Assembly (NCBI RefSeq): GCF_016086655.4
Contig: NC_052131.2
Location: forward strand, 9,097,940 to 9,161,939
Reading direction: 5' to 3'
Origin: Lepeophtheirus salmonis
Taxonomy: Eukaryota > Arthropoda > Copepoda > Siphonostomatoida > Caligidae
DNA length: 64,000 nt
Every line of letters starts with the position of its first letter. Positions within the stretch are counted from its first letter, which is position 1. Positions 23,186-34,515 of the stretch are shown here, piece after piece. A program made the translations under genes and the position numbers. The notes under the pieces were generated by a model, which searched no databases, was not told the origin of the DNA, and saw only the letters and a list, made by a program, of their open reading frames with translations.

Positions 23186-24971
23186 ATAAAAATAAACCGA
23201 AAAAGCGATTAACTTTTACGAAAAATATTATTAGAAATTTTACAGAGAAAATCAAACAAATAAAAGGTGACAAATGATACGAAATAGAAAATATTATTAA
23301 TATTACAAATGGATTCAACAAATTGTTAGCAACAAATGTAAATTTTATATATACAAAATATAATATGACATTTTTACGAAGAAATAAATATACAAACTAT
23401 TAATAGAAATGAAATCTGTCTTCATCCTATCATACTTCAAATACACTAAAAATACTTAAAATTATGTATAATAAATTGTATATCTATATGTTCGAATCCA
23501 TGGAGCATAACTAAGTATTAAACCGAAAAAATGAATGTTAGACAAACCCCTTGCAAACTATTTGATTCAGGTAGTTGTTCTTTGTTATTTGTAAATCCAG
23601 ATACAACTTAACTTACAAAATCAGGACCTACATTTTTAATACGGAAACTCTTCAGATTTGTGCTCAGATATGTTTTACTAGGATATCCAAGTGGAAAAAT
23701 ATAAACTCTGATTGGCAATGTATAGATGGAGATCCAATTAAATACAATCCAGGCGGTTGGGGGGACTTTTTTTAAGGCGTTTAATAATCAAATTAATTTT
23801 ATTCAATATTGCACCAATGTAAGCAGCAAGCTATAGTATTTAGTACAGGGAGATGTTGTACAAGAATTATTCATAAATAATGAAAAAAAAAAAAAAGTAG
23901 AAAAAGGAAACGCAACAACTGTTTTCCTATTCTAATCTTTAAAAAAAGTAATTTATTTGACCAAACCCCCCATGCTTATCGATATCCTTAATTGAACATT
24001 TAACTATTTTTTTAATTCAAAACACTTATTAATGTAAAACTGTATAACTTACCAATTAAAATAATTAAATTAAGAAAAATATTAATATTTTCAGTAAATA
24101 AGAAATGTTTAAGAATTTCAGAGTGTGTCCGAAGAAAATATAGAAACAAAAAGAATTTCCACAGGCTTGTAGACACAGGAAATGAGTCATAGCTAAGATT
24201 TGAGTTTACTCACCACTCTCAAAAAGCTATAAGTAATGAAACACTTATAGGTATTTACTACGAGGAAGTGCTTAAAAATATCAATTAGAAAATTGCTATA
24301 AATTAAAAAAGACCAATTTGCCTCTTGCATCAGCAACATAGTTACTCTTTTCATCTAACCTTAATTTGTAGAATTGAAAGTTAAAATATCTCGGATCGAA
24401 TAAGTGAACAAAGTGAAAGTCATTATGATACAACTAGTGACTCTAAAAATCCGTGTTGAAAGAAAAATGATTACTTATACTTTTTCAGAAATCATTAACC
24501 GAATTGATTTGATATTAATGAAAATAAGAAGTCAAATAGAGAACGACGTACTTTGAAGGGTTGACACAATCACCTTTTAATATTGGTTTCGAGGCCAAAA
24601 CAGATCCTCATGACGTACGACTGCAATTATATCCCAACACTTCGTTAGTAAAACTTTTTGTTTGCATTTATCCGTTATCTCAACTTCATCATGAATGAGT
24701 TTACAGTTTTGAAAGCCAAATCTACAAAATCTTTATTTCCCTCGAGGTCAATAATCTTGTTTTAACTAATGGATTGAAGATTTTTGTAATTACAGACATT
24801 TGAACAGCTCTTCTTCCCGTTTTTTGAAATTATATCAAGAAATTTTACTTACAATAATTATTTTAGTCAAATGCAATTTTGCAAAAGAAAACGTCAAGTT
24901 TATATTCGGTCATTTACACCATTTTATTCATCTAATAAAAGCAATGTATAAAACGTTCTCTATAGTATTCA
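23186..24971. other. AT-rich stretch without a recognised gene
   Basis: No gene is supported. A sequence resembling a tRNA B box (GTTCGAATCC near 23490) has no matching A box or cloverleaf around it. The segments at 24110-24210 and 24560-24640 are less AT-rich but unassigned. Confidence 0.5.
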
Positions 24972-26167
24972 TACCGGGACGTGCAGAATTATTTACCAAT
25001 TTTTGTTCAGAACATATTGCGGATAATAATGACATTTCGAATGACTTGAGAAACAATTCATTCATACATTTTTAGAATAATAAAATAGTTTGTGATCAAA
25101 TTTAATTAATGTAGCCATCATTTGACTCAATGACACTGGTTAAGCGACGTCTGAAGCTGCCATATACTTACTGGATGTAATCGACGTCAATGGAGGCCCT
25201 GTCCTTGTTGACAACAGCCTTTAAGGCATTTATGTTCTTGTGTCGTTTTTGCGCCTAGATAGAAAAGTCTAGTGGGCTCACATATGGGCTCTGAAGGGGC
25301 CAGTAGTCCTTGGCCAAAAGTTCATGTTGTCCTTGAGTCACTCCTGAGCTTTCTTGAAAGCGTGGGAGGGTGCTCCATCTTGTTGAAAACCCCAAGGAGA
25401 GTTGCCGACTATGGGTTTGATCCTCGGAAGGACCTTGGACGCCAGAATCTTCACATAATCCTCCGCTGTTAATCTGAGCCAGTGGGGAACCATACCGGCT
25501 TCATGGCCTTCCCGTTGGATCTCCAAAAATCTCCAAAGCTCACAAAACGGTCATTTTGCCTGTTGAAAACAGGATCGACCGTAAAAGTTTTCTCATCTGA
25601 AAAAATGATGATGCGTCCAGATGAACTCTTGATATCATTCTAGATTTTCTTGCCACGCTCAAGTCTGACTTCTCGCTGACGTTCAGTTAGCAGAGGGCGT
25701 TCAGTACGCCTCAGGGACTTTCCTCCAGCCCTTTTCAATCCCCTTGAAACAGTTGATGTCGACGTTCCCATCTCTCTGGCCATGTCGGCAATGGACCTGT
25801 TGGGAGTCCTCTTGAACACTGCCTTTACTTGCCTTGTTGAGACAGTGGGCTCCCTGCCAGCCCCGAGGGAATGCTTGAGATCACCCCAGCCTCCAAGCGC
25901 TTGGAAACGTCGTAAATTGTCTTCAACGAGGCCCCAACCTGTTCCTTAATGTTGTTATGAGGCACTCCCGCTCGGAGGAGGGCTGCAATTTCGATCCTCT
26001 TTGTTTCCTGATTGGAAATGGTCTCACGTTTGGAAGTTGTTACGCTCTTACAGAAAGGATTTTGGTTTATTTTAACAGTAAAAATACGAAACAATCAGAT
26101 TGGTTGCCACAAAACCTCTTAAAAAGTATATTTACATCATCGGTAAATAATTTTGCACGGCCCAGTA
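24972..26167 (-). mobile_element. Near-complete Tc1/mariner-type element with both TIRs
   Basis: The left end reads TACCGGGACGTGCAGAATTA. The right end in reverse reads TACTGGGCCGTGCAAAATTA, and both continue TTTACC. The TIRs are thus about 26 bases with few mismatches and TA at each tip. The element is 1196 bases, the normal size for a complete IS630/Tc1/mariner transposon, and a minus-strand transposase fills it from about 26094 to 25102. It is distinctly less AT-rich than the flanking DNA. It is the best-preserved transposon in the window but is inactivated by several breaks in the coding region. Confidence 0.88.
25102..26094 (-). pseudogene. Tc1/mariner transposase, full-length but broken
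   Basis: Domains appear in the expected order. The N-terminal helix-turn-helix (KRIEIAALLRAGVPHNNIKE) comes first, followed by a frameshift near 25880. A second DNA-binding segment follows (NRSIADMAREMGTSTSTVSR, then GLKRAGGKSLRR). The first catalytic Asp is intact in FSDEKTFTVD (about 25572-25603), and the second in WGFQQDGAPSHA (about 25370-25400). The third region reads QSPYVSPLDF (about 25262-25295), where SPD has become SPY but the later Asp remains. The C-terminus is YGSFRRRLTSVIESNDGYIN with a stop at 25102-25104. Breaks in order: no ATG at the expected start, frameshift near 25880, TAG at 25640-25642, frameshift near 25525, TGA at 25338-25340 (probably from Trp), TAG at 25255-25257, TAA at 25168-25170. 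It is not functional. Confidence 0.85.
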
Positions 26168-29100
26168 TAAGAACTTCTGCATAAATTAATTTAAAAAAAT
26201 TAAAGTAATAAATAGACATTATCATTATTGTAAAATGTCAAATAAATTCACAATATAAAAATTATTTTAAATTGTTATGTATATGAGCAGGCATTTCCAC
26301 ACAATTTGATCAAAAATAATGTTATATGTTCAATTGTGCAAAAATTCTTAGGTAATTAAATTATGAAAATAATTATTGTTTAGATCATTTGCAATCTCTA
26401 AAAGATATAAATGTTTTATATGTGATTAAAATATAGTTCCTACTCCATTCACTCAAATACAAATTACTTTTTGTTATAACTTTTGTTATTTCATTTGTTA
26501 CAACAACTTTCAATGGTTTGAACTCTAAGAAGTAGGATTTTTTTAAATTTTTTTTGGATAAACTCATCAAATTACATCCAAACAATTAATTTTTTTTTTC
26601 ACAATGACTAAATAGAAGTAAAATATTAAACTAAAACAAAACTCGTTAATTATCAATGATTTGTTAAAATCTTCATTCTTAAAAATAAATAATCACAAGG
26701 CCAGCCTTTATATTTACATACTAGTGTTCTTTACTATTCCAGTACTTTAGTGATATTGAATTACTCATATATTTACAATAAAACTATAAAAGTAACAGTA
26801 TCTCAATGTCATAAATAAGTTGTAAGCTGATGACGTAACTCTCTACATTTCTGATCTACCACCTTGGAATAAAATTGCTCTTTATAAAAAGACAACTATA
26901 AAAATGGTCTTTTATAAAAAGATGATTCCTCAAATTTTTGAACTAGCTCTCAACCCAAACAAAAATCCGGAAATCGCCATATTAGAGCATCTAAATTGCC
27001 CTGAACAACATTATTGTTTTATAGTTTTAGTCGAAAAAGAATCAAAAGTACAGAATTACCGATACGTATAATAATACCAGAACTAGTATAAAAATATTGG
27101 TATTGGGATTAATCTATTGGATACTATCTAATACAAATGATTTCAATGTGTTTGCTCCAAAATTGGTTATCAAATTTTTTTGTACTTGCCTTGCAAACAA
27201 AATTATCTTCATTACACCGAGTTAAATTAAAGTATTGTTTCTATCCCATTCAGTAAGAAAAGTTGATACAAGGACATAAATTTCAAAAACCAATTTCTTT
27301 TAACATAAAATTAATTTTTTTTATAATAATTTCAAAATTATTTAACAAATATTATTTTTTTTTTCATTTTTTTTCTTATATGGGCAATTAATTTAAGAAA
27401 CCCATTTAGTTATTCATAAAAAAATTCAAAAATCTATAGCTATTCACAAAATATTAAATTTAAAAAAAAAATTCAAATATTAAATATTACGAAAAAAAAA
27501 TCAAAAATTCACAGCTTTTTCAAAAAAAATTACAAAAATTCAAATATTTTAAAGAAAGAAAAAAATGTCCTAGCAATATCTAGTGAGCTTGCTTTCATGA
27601 CGCTAAGAAGGTATTTTAACAGGGCCGGCCTTTTATTATTTTTGATTTTATTAGTATAATGTATTTCCTTATATCCTTGACTTAGCTTCTAGTTCCAGTT
27701 TTATGATTCTATTCATTGTTATTATTGGCAATCCCTTCATTCATGTGATCATATGGGAGAATTTTGGAATATATTTTTTTTAATAATGATCATGACATAC
27801 TTTGTTTCTTTTTTGCCAAACTTTCTAATTTTATAGGAGCTTATAATTGGATAAACAGACATACTATTAATGGAAAAATCCCAGCTAATTTCCATGGGAG
27901 ATTGCCTGTGGGAGGACATTTCAACCACAAGTTTTCTTTTCGCATCTATTTCGACCATACTGTCGATAGAAAACTATCCTTTAAAAACATCATTTTTCAT
28001 TGTTATCAGAAATTTTCTTCCACTTATTAAATATTTTACTCAAAGTATATCCTGTTTTTAAAACATGTCAAAGTTGAGAGCATAAATAAAAATTATATTT
28101 TTTTTTCAATTAAAAATAATCATTTCTAGGCACAATTTTGAACAATTAGGTAAAAAATGACTATTTAAGTTGTACATTTTTTTCCTTTTTGTGAGTTCTA
28201 TGAAAAAAAAATAATAATTAAAAACCATCAATAAATAATTAATAATATAAAAATAAAGTAAAAGAAAATAAATTAATTTTCAAAATAATTTGATACCCTT
28301 ATTTTTTTTCTTTCTCATTTTTTATTATTAAACATAATGTTTAATTATTATATTTCTTTGATAGTCAATCCAATATTTATGAATGTTTTTTATTATTTAA
28401 TAATAAAAAGAAATGTTAATAGGAAATAGTTTTTTCTCTCTTAAAAAATGAAAGCTAATATTAATTATTTCAATTTATTTAAGTATTTACAAAAAATACA
28501 TTATTCAGTTTTTAAAATATTATAGTTTTTTTGAATAATTTGTTTCAACAAAAAAATAATAACAACTTCTAACTACTGTTGGAATTCATAACCTCTTTTT
28601 CATTAGCAGATATTGTAGAAGGATTTTATTATTTTTATATCTACTTTTTATATACATACATAGAATGTAAATAAGTACCCCCCCCCTAAAAAAATCAAAC
28701 TCTTGGTATCCACAGGTATACGCTTCAATCTCTACTTATTTTATTTTCCCAAAACAAAGACTATGAGAAGTGGGATGAACGAAAAAAACATCGTACAGAC
28801 GAGACGTTTAATGGACAAACGTCGAATCACAAAATATGAATGAGCGTTCTGAATTAGAAATATTTGGCGAAAAACGAAGTTGTTTTTAATACAAGGACTA
28901 TATGCCTTTCATAATTATTGGCTTATGTTTAACAATGACAACATAAACGCTTAGGCATTTTAATTTTACTAAAGTTATAAAAAGGCTTCATTTTTTGGTT
29001 CTATGACGGGGTTTTAATTGAAATTTTGTTTATACCGCCACTTTAAATGTTAGTCATCCCTAAAAGCTGTACCGTGGCCTTTCAAGAAGTAGAAATGAAA

Positions 29101-29613
29101 ACAGGACCAAAAAATTTGAAAGGTCGATAAGTTTTTGTGGTTTAGAAAATATAGTCTTCAAATGAATGAATTGATATTGGAAAAACCTTGCTTTTTATAT
29201 CTAGTAACTTTGGTTTTCCCTTAAAATGGGATCCAGACTATTTGTATGGGACGACGGTCCCTCTTAGAGAAGGATATGCACGTATATTGACTTCAATGAC
29301 AATTTTTAGGTCAGATAAAGTAATTACGATACTAAAATATATTTAATCAGTGCAACTCCATCTGACAGATTAAAAGAAAAAAAGTATTTTGAGTGATAGA
29401 AACTGATATGAAATCAATCAGGATTATTTCTAAGACTTTTCCAAGAGGTAGATTGAGCTTTTTACAATTTTGATAGAAGGTTGTTAATAACTTTCTGTTA
29501 AAAGAGAAAAAATTCAAAAATCAATTTAAAAAAAAAATGTAAAATTTCCTTTTTTATAAAAGGATAAATTTTTTTTATCAAAAAAGACAAAAAACATTTT
29601 TTTAGATGATACC
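26168..29613. other. AT-rich stretch with A-rich low-complexity DNA
   Basis: No gene is recognised. The interval 27290-27570 is A-rich low-complexity sequence with repeated AAAAATTCAAA-type words. A C9 run occurs near 28678-28686. A short near-repeat (TTTATAAAAAGA) occurs twice at about 26880-26925. The less AT-rich DNA at 27840-27930 carries overlapping open frames on both strands with no known motif. Confidence 0.5.
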
Positions 29614-30245
29614 ATGTATGTATGGTCACAGGCTTAAAAAAGATCTTTTTTTCAATACCAGGGACCATTTTGTAAATAATTTGCAAAATTTGAAGATAAT
29701 TTTTTATTTAATTTTTAGCAAAATAAATATTCGAATTACTATGTCATTTTAGTTGTTTATTTATTCAAGTGTATATAAAGTGTCTGAAAATCCCAGCATT
29801 TCCTCACCATATATTATTCCATTAGGTGTCAATTTCCTCTTACTTTCTCCAAAACATACAGAAAACTATGATCAATAGCTGTTTGTCTGTAGCCAAACAT
29901 TTGCAAATATCGACAGAAATTTCAACACCTGTAGTCAAGGTCCTGAAATCCCTACCTTCCTCAAATTTGTTTCGAGATCACTACCTATAAACCATTTTTA
30001 TATTACATATATATGTTAAAATAATTTAATGTATGTTATTTTTAAGCATTTATAAAAATATGCAAGGAACAACATTACGTCTAAACAATGCCTCATTTGG
30101 CTCATAAAAATATTTCTTTTTTGCATTACGTACTCGTGGACAAACAATGTCATTATTGGAGCATGGTTTAAGTCTCCATTGCAAATATATATTGTTATGT
30201 ACATTAAGTAGAAGATCTTTTTTAAGCCTGTGACCATACATACAT
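29614..30245. repeat. 632 bp segment bounded by perfect 34-base inverted repeats
   Basis: The sequence at 29614-29647 is the exact reverse complement of 30212-30245. The arm begins ATGTATGTATGGTCACAGGC and ends TTAAAAAAGATCTT. About 564 bases lie between the arms. No transposase motif was read inside; the open frames there are AT-biased. A perfect 34-base match is unlikely by chance. It could be a non-autonomous DNA transposon or two oppositely oriented copies of a dispersed repeat. No clear target-site duplication is visible at the outer edges. Confidence 0.65.
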
Positions 30246-31087
30246 ACATTCTATGTAGAACATAAAAAACAAATATTCATTTTGGCAGGAACCTTTAGGC
30301 TGGATATTTTGTGTAAATATCTATTTGAACACATATTTATAAAAAAATGCTTAAATTGAATAAATGCTGATAAATATGTATAATGTAACCATATTTTTTC
30401 TTTGCAAAAATTTGATAAGAGACAATTACTATATTTGGCAAAAAATTAAATAAAAAAATATATTCAAATCTTTGTTTTAAGTAGCACAGAAAAAAATTAT
30501 GTTCAATGGTTATTGCCAAAAAAAAAAGATTTTTTTTTCTCTTTATTATAGTATTTATTTTAAAAAAACTTTTCTGTTATTTTTCATCTTTTTCCTCTTA
30601 CATTTTCTTCAATTGATGATAGTTTATAACTTTTTTCTGCAATATTTTATATAAAACTTTCAAAGTCACATGTTTTGCACAAATGCATTATTTAATAATT
30701 ATAAAAAAACAGAGAACATTTTTTTGGCTTTCCTATGTATGTAATAGTTTCGTCACGATACATATACTTTCGTTCCTGTTCCGGTAACAAAATTGGGATT
30801 GTTATTTTAAACTTTAAAAAAAGTCGCAAATATATATATATATATAGATATTTTTTTGTAGGTGGGGGGAGTGAGATGGGGTTTCTTAGATCAGAAATGA
30901 TGATGTTTGTTTTAAATATAATAATTGTATTAAAAAGGAATCCATTATTTTTCCAGTAGATGCTTTAGTAATATGTTTCTCTTATTGTATAAGTGTGAAA
31001 TAGAGTTTGAAAGATAAGCTTTCGTACTAAAACAAACTTATTTATAATTTTTTTTTTTTTTACTTACTATTTCCTTCTGAGTCAAAG
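30246..31087. other. AT-rich stretch without a recognised gene
   Basis: Homopolymer-rich DNA with a TA run near 30828-30846. The 74-residue plus frame at 30735-30959 crosses this TA run and is not credible as a gene. Confidence 0.5.
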
Positions 31088-31171
31088 ATGGACACCAGCA
31101 AAGAGAAAACGAGCCATAATTTACAGTATTTCTTCGATAAAGACGAAAACGAAAGCCATGTAGCAATGTAA
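31088..31171 (+). pseudogene. Mariner transposase extreme N-terminus
   Basis: From the ATG at 31088 the frame reads MDTSKEKTSHNLQYFFDKDE and then NESHVAM before a stop at 31169-31171. This matches the start of the mariner fragment at 38561 (MDTNKEKIRHTL), so the two are the same subfamily. The remaining 300 or so residues of a mariner transposase are missing. Downstream DNA is AT-rich with no continuation in other frames. Confidence 0.62.
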
Positions 31172-31225
31172 TTTCTTTTACAAACATTTCAATTCTTATT
31201 ATAAGTAGGGTTCGGCATATTCTAT

Positions 31226-31445
31226 TTACTTCGTGGAACTTATGAAATAATTTCTATATTATAGATCTATTAACATTGAGATCTCTTTAATTTCTTCCCT
31301 TAAAGTCGCAAATATGACATTTTTTACGAGAAGGAATGAAAAGCTAGGGATTATCTCTTTACCCGTGGCAAAAGATCACTTGTAAATTGATAAATTAAAG
31401 TATAATAATAATATATTTAATATTATGTTAAATTAAAAACATAGC
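31226..31445 (+). repeat. Dispersed repeat R1, copy 2
   Basis: Aligns with 22958-23185 in the same orientation: TTCGTGGAACTTATGAAAT leader, TTTCTATATTATAGATCTAT core, TTTAATTTCTTCCCTTAAAG block, and an ATAAATTAAAGTATAATAAT tail. It lies immediately downstream of the mariner N-terminal scrap. No function is recognised. Confidence 0.55.
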
Positions 31446-33639
31446 GTCCAAGTTATACCAATATAGACCATTCGTCACAAACTACACCAATGAAATTGAT
31501 ATATCTATATATTGGATTATTATGAGTAATTTCTGCATTATAAATATAAAGGACATTTAAAGACTCTTATCATTGAAATACTTTTGTAAAAGTAAGAGAA
31601 GGGGAACATTTGACTTAAGGAGAAAATAACTCACTTAAACGAAGGAGCAATGAGTGGGGGATGATAACTCTTGTTGCTCCTCACTGGGTCATTCAGTTGA
31701 TTATTTTGTTTTTTTTATGTAGCTTCTAAGTACTTATAAAACCATATTATGGTTATGCAGTAGGCCTGGAATAATTTATTTATACTTGAGCATAGAGGCA
31801 ATTATTCACGAGGTCAAAATTCACTATTTCAGAAATTCATGTGAAGGGACATTTGAAAAATCCTACCATTAAAGGAAATGAAATCTACCGAGTGAGTCAC
31901 AAAGAGGGGAGATCCCTTGAACAAAACATGAAATTGAAGGGAGGATCATAAGGCGTGTGGCTATGATGTCCATATTAAAAAATATTACCTCCTAAGAGCA
32001 ACGAGTATGGTGAAGATCTCATTTATTTCAATCCAGATGTGGGGCAAATTTATTAAATATATTTCATTAATAATAAAGATTATATTCAATATAACACTAG
32101 GGTTGGTGTTAAACTATTGAATCTGTATTAAAGATAGATACTTTATCTTGACAATGATTTAGAAAATATTTAATAAAAGAGAAAAAAGTGCGCGTGCAAC
32201 AACCATTTTTCCTTTTTGAATCTCAAAACAGTTATTTGTCAAAAAAAATTTAATCAGCCATAGTTATAGAATACTCTTACTGATATATTTTATTTTTCGA
32301 TGAATTGAACTGGATATGATTGATATATTTAAGGACTTGGAATGGCGAGAAAATACTTGAAATTTGACTTGGACTCTCTGCATCGATATTTTTTCCCACT
32401 TTTGAGTACCGATATACTTAGGGATGTCAAAAAGGTCTAAATACTTGTGAATGTAAATCAAAAATGAAAGTCTTGATAGTCGACATTTCCGCTGAAAGAG
32501 ATAATTGAAAAAAATATAGAGCTACTAGCTAATTGATAAGTTTCAATTTTCACATACGGAGGAAATTATAAATAAGAGTCCTAATATTTTACAGGTTACT
32601 AACATATACTTGTTTTAAATTGATGTTCACTAAAATTTAGACCATTTTGACAGCCCCTGATATAATGAACAACAATTGAATGTAAATATATTGATCACTT
32701 TAAAGCAAGTATAATGCCCTCTTTGTGAAAAATATATTTAATTTTTCCTTTAGGCAATTGATTCAGTATCATGGAACATACTTGGTTCAATATTATTTAG
32801 TAAACTCTCACGTAAAAGTCATTACATAAATAAAATTGAATAAATATGAACTAAAAATCTTTGATAAAAATCTTTTTTTTTCATATTCCATATTTTTAAC
32901 TATTTCAATTAGTGTTCTTGATTTGTTTAGCTATATATTACTACATATGTAGGTATAGGTAGAGTTGTATAATAAAATGACCTGAAAAGAGCACAATAAT
33001 TTTTGTAGTTCCAACGAAATATTGTTTTTCGATTTTTTTAATTTTCAAAAGCTATTATTAGTGTTATCTCGATATTTGTATTTTTGTAGCGATTTCTGTA
33101 CACATATATGTATATATCGGTATTTTCAGTACCTTTTTATACTTTTTCAAATAAAAAACAAAAGCACAAATTTCGTTAAGGGCAATTGACATACACCTTC
33201 AGGGGCGTCTGCAAATTTTTTGTTTGGAATAAGGGCTCGCCCAGTAATTTATTGACTCATTATTAAGTTAACATTTTGTTCTTGCGTTTTTATAAAGAAC
33301 AAAAAAATTTCAGAAAGTTGGGCTTTAAATTATTGAGATAAATTGATATTAGAACCGGTAATTGCAGCTCAATTAAGTCATAAAAAATTGATTCATGAAT
33401 AACGTACCCCTCAAATTTCGGGCCATTTTCCTTCATGACGTAGTGGAGCTGCAAACACCTGATTTATATCAGTTTAGTATAGTACTGTTTCAGTGTGTCA
33501 GTACTCGGGTACTACTATAATGCCGGAATACTGAACAAGACTTGTTGGTATTTTTATTATAAAATCTCGAAATGAGAAAATCTAGATATAAAGTAGTCAC
33601 TTGTGCGTGTACTTATGAAAAACGCAGTGTTACTGATAT
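31446..33639. other. Mixed-composition stretch without a recognised gene
   Basis: A block at about 31590-32000 is noticeably less AT-rich and contains GGAGCAATGAGTGGGGGATG and TTGCTCCTCACTGGGTCATT, which look like diverged repeat sequence, but no family was recognised. The rest is AT-rich. The minus frame at 32264-32461 has no known motif. Confidence 0.45.
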
Positions 33640-33860
33640 TGAGGGGATTGGAGATGATGCCCATGATAAACTAAGTGTAGAATTCAGAATCGACAACGTA
33701 GGGATATCCGTGTATGTACTAGCTTTGATTTGGAGTGGGATGTGTTTACTTCTCCCTCTCATAGCTACTTGCAGCCTATCTAATGAAACAACGTGACAAC
33801 TAAGCTGCTCTCCTTCAAAACTTAGTTTAAACTCTTAGAGTCACAATGTTAGCTTTTTTC
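33640..33860 (+). repeat. Dispersed repeat R2, copy 1
   Basis: One of four related segments, the others being 45835-46000, 51830-51990 and 53225-53400. Shared landmarks in order are a GAATC-rich part, GGGATGTGTTTACTTCTCCC or its variants, CATAGCTACTTG with GATAATCTAAT-like text, and a terminal ACAATGTTAG-type block. The 74-residue frame at 33572-33796 is probably a chance frame across the repeat. The type of element is unknown. Confidence 0.45.
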
Positions 33861-34059
33861 TATCGCAAAAATGCTAATAATTTACAATCCTATACCTATA
33901 TATACTGGCAAGAAAAAGTTGGAAAATAATATTTTTTCCTCATTTTCATCAATGCTTATGACTTTATAAATATTTTTATCTTTAACACGATGAACATTAT
34001 TAGGAAAAAATAGATCCATAAAATATTTTCAATTATTTGTCTGTAGAAATCCAGTATTT

Positions 34060-34515
34060 CTGACCAGGCTTAATTTCAAATTTAATGTTTCTCTCTGGCA
34101 AGTATGAGAGATTGGTAGTTAATACGTTCAGAATATTCATCATTCTATCCTGAAGAGGCAAGACATTCCTTCAGAACAGAGATTAATAGAAAGGCAGTAT
34201 GTTTTTCAGTAAGAAAACGACCCAAAATATACTTCCAAGCTCAGTATAAACTTCTGGTAAATAAAAGAAGCCTCTCACTTCTTATTTATTATAAAATGGC
34301 CAGCACAATCTCCTAATTTGAACCCAATTGAGCTATTGTGGGAACATCTGGACAAAAAATAGCTGAGAAAAAATGCCCCACAAGTAGGTGGCCCATTTGA
34401 AAATGCTTGGAATGATATGACACCTGCCTAACTCAAAAACTAACATCAAAAATGCCAAAAGTCTGTAAAGCAGTTACGGCGGCAAACATACGTTTTTTTA
34501 TGATACTAAAATTTA
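34060..34515 (+). pseudogene. Tc1 (DD34E) transposase C-terminal half, decayed
   Basis: Across shifting plus-strand frames the sequence gives a segment like LKRQDIPSEQRLIERQYVFQ (about 34150-34207). The second catalytic region follows as a degraded QENDPKYTSK (34207-34236). Near 34298-34350 comes WPAQSPNLNPIELLWEHLDK, in which the Glu of NPIE is the third catalytic residue. Downstream are FENAWNDMTP and KVCKAVTAANIRFF, the usual C-terminus. The Glu marks this as Tc1 proper, unlike the Asp-ending mariner-type elements elsewhere in the window. The first catalytic Asp and the DNA-binding domains are absent. Several stops and frameshifts are present. Confidence 0.78.

Noticed and set aside
23485..23505. 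tRNA B-box-like GTTCGAATCC
   Set aside because: No A box, no acceptor stem and no cloverleaf could be formed with the surrounding sequence.
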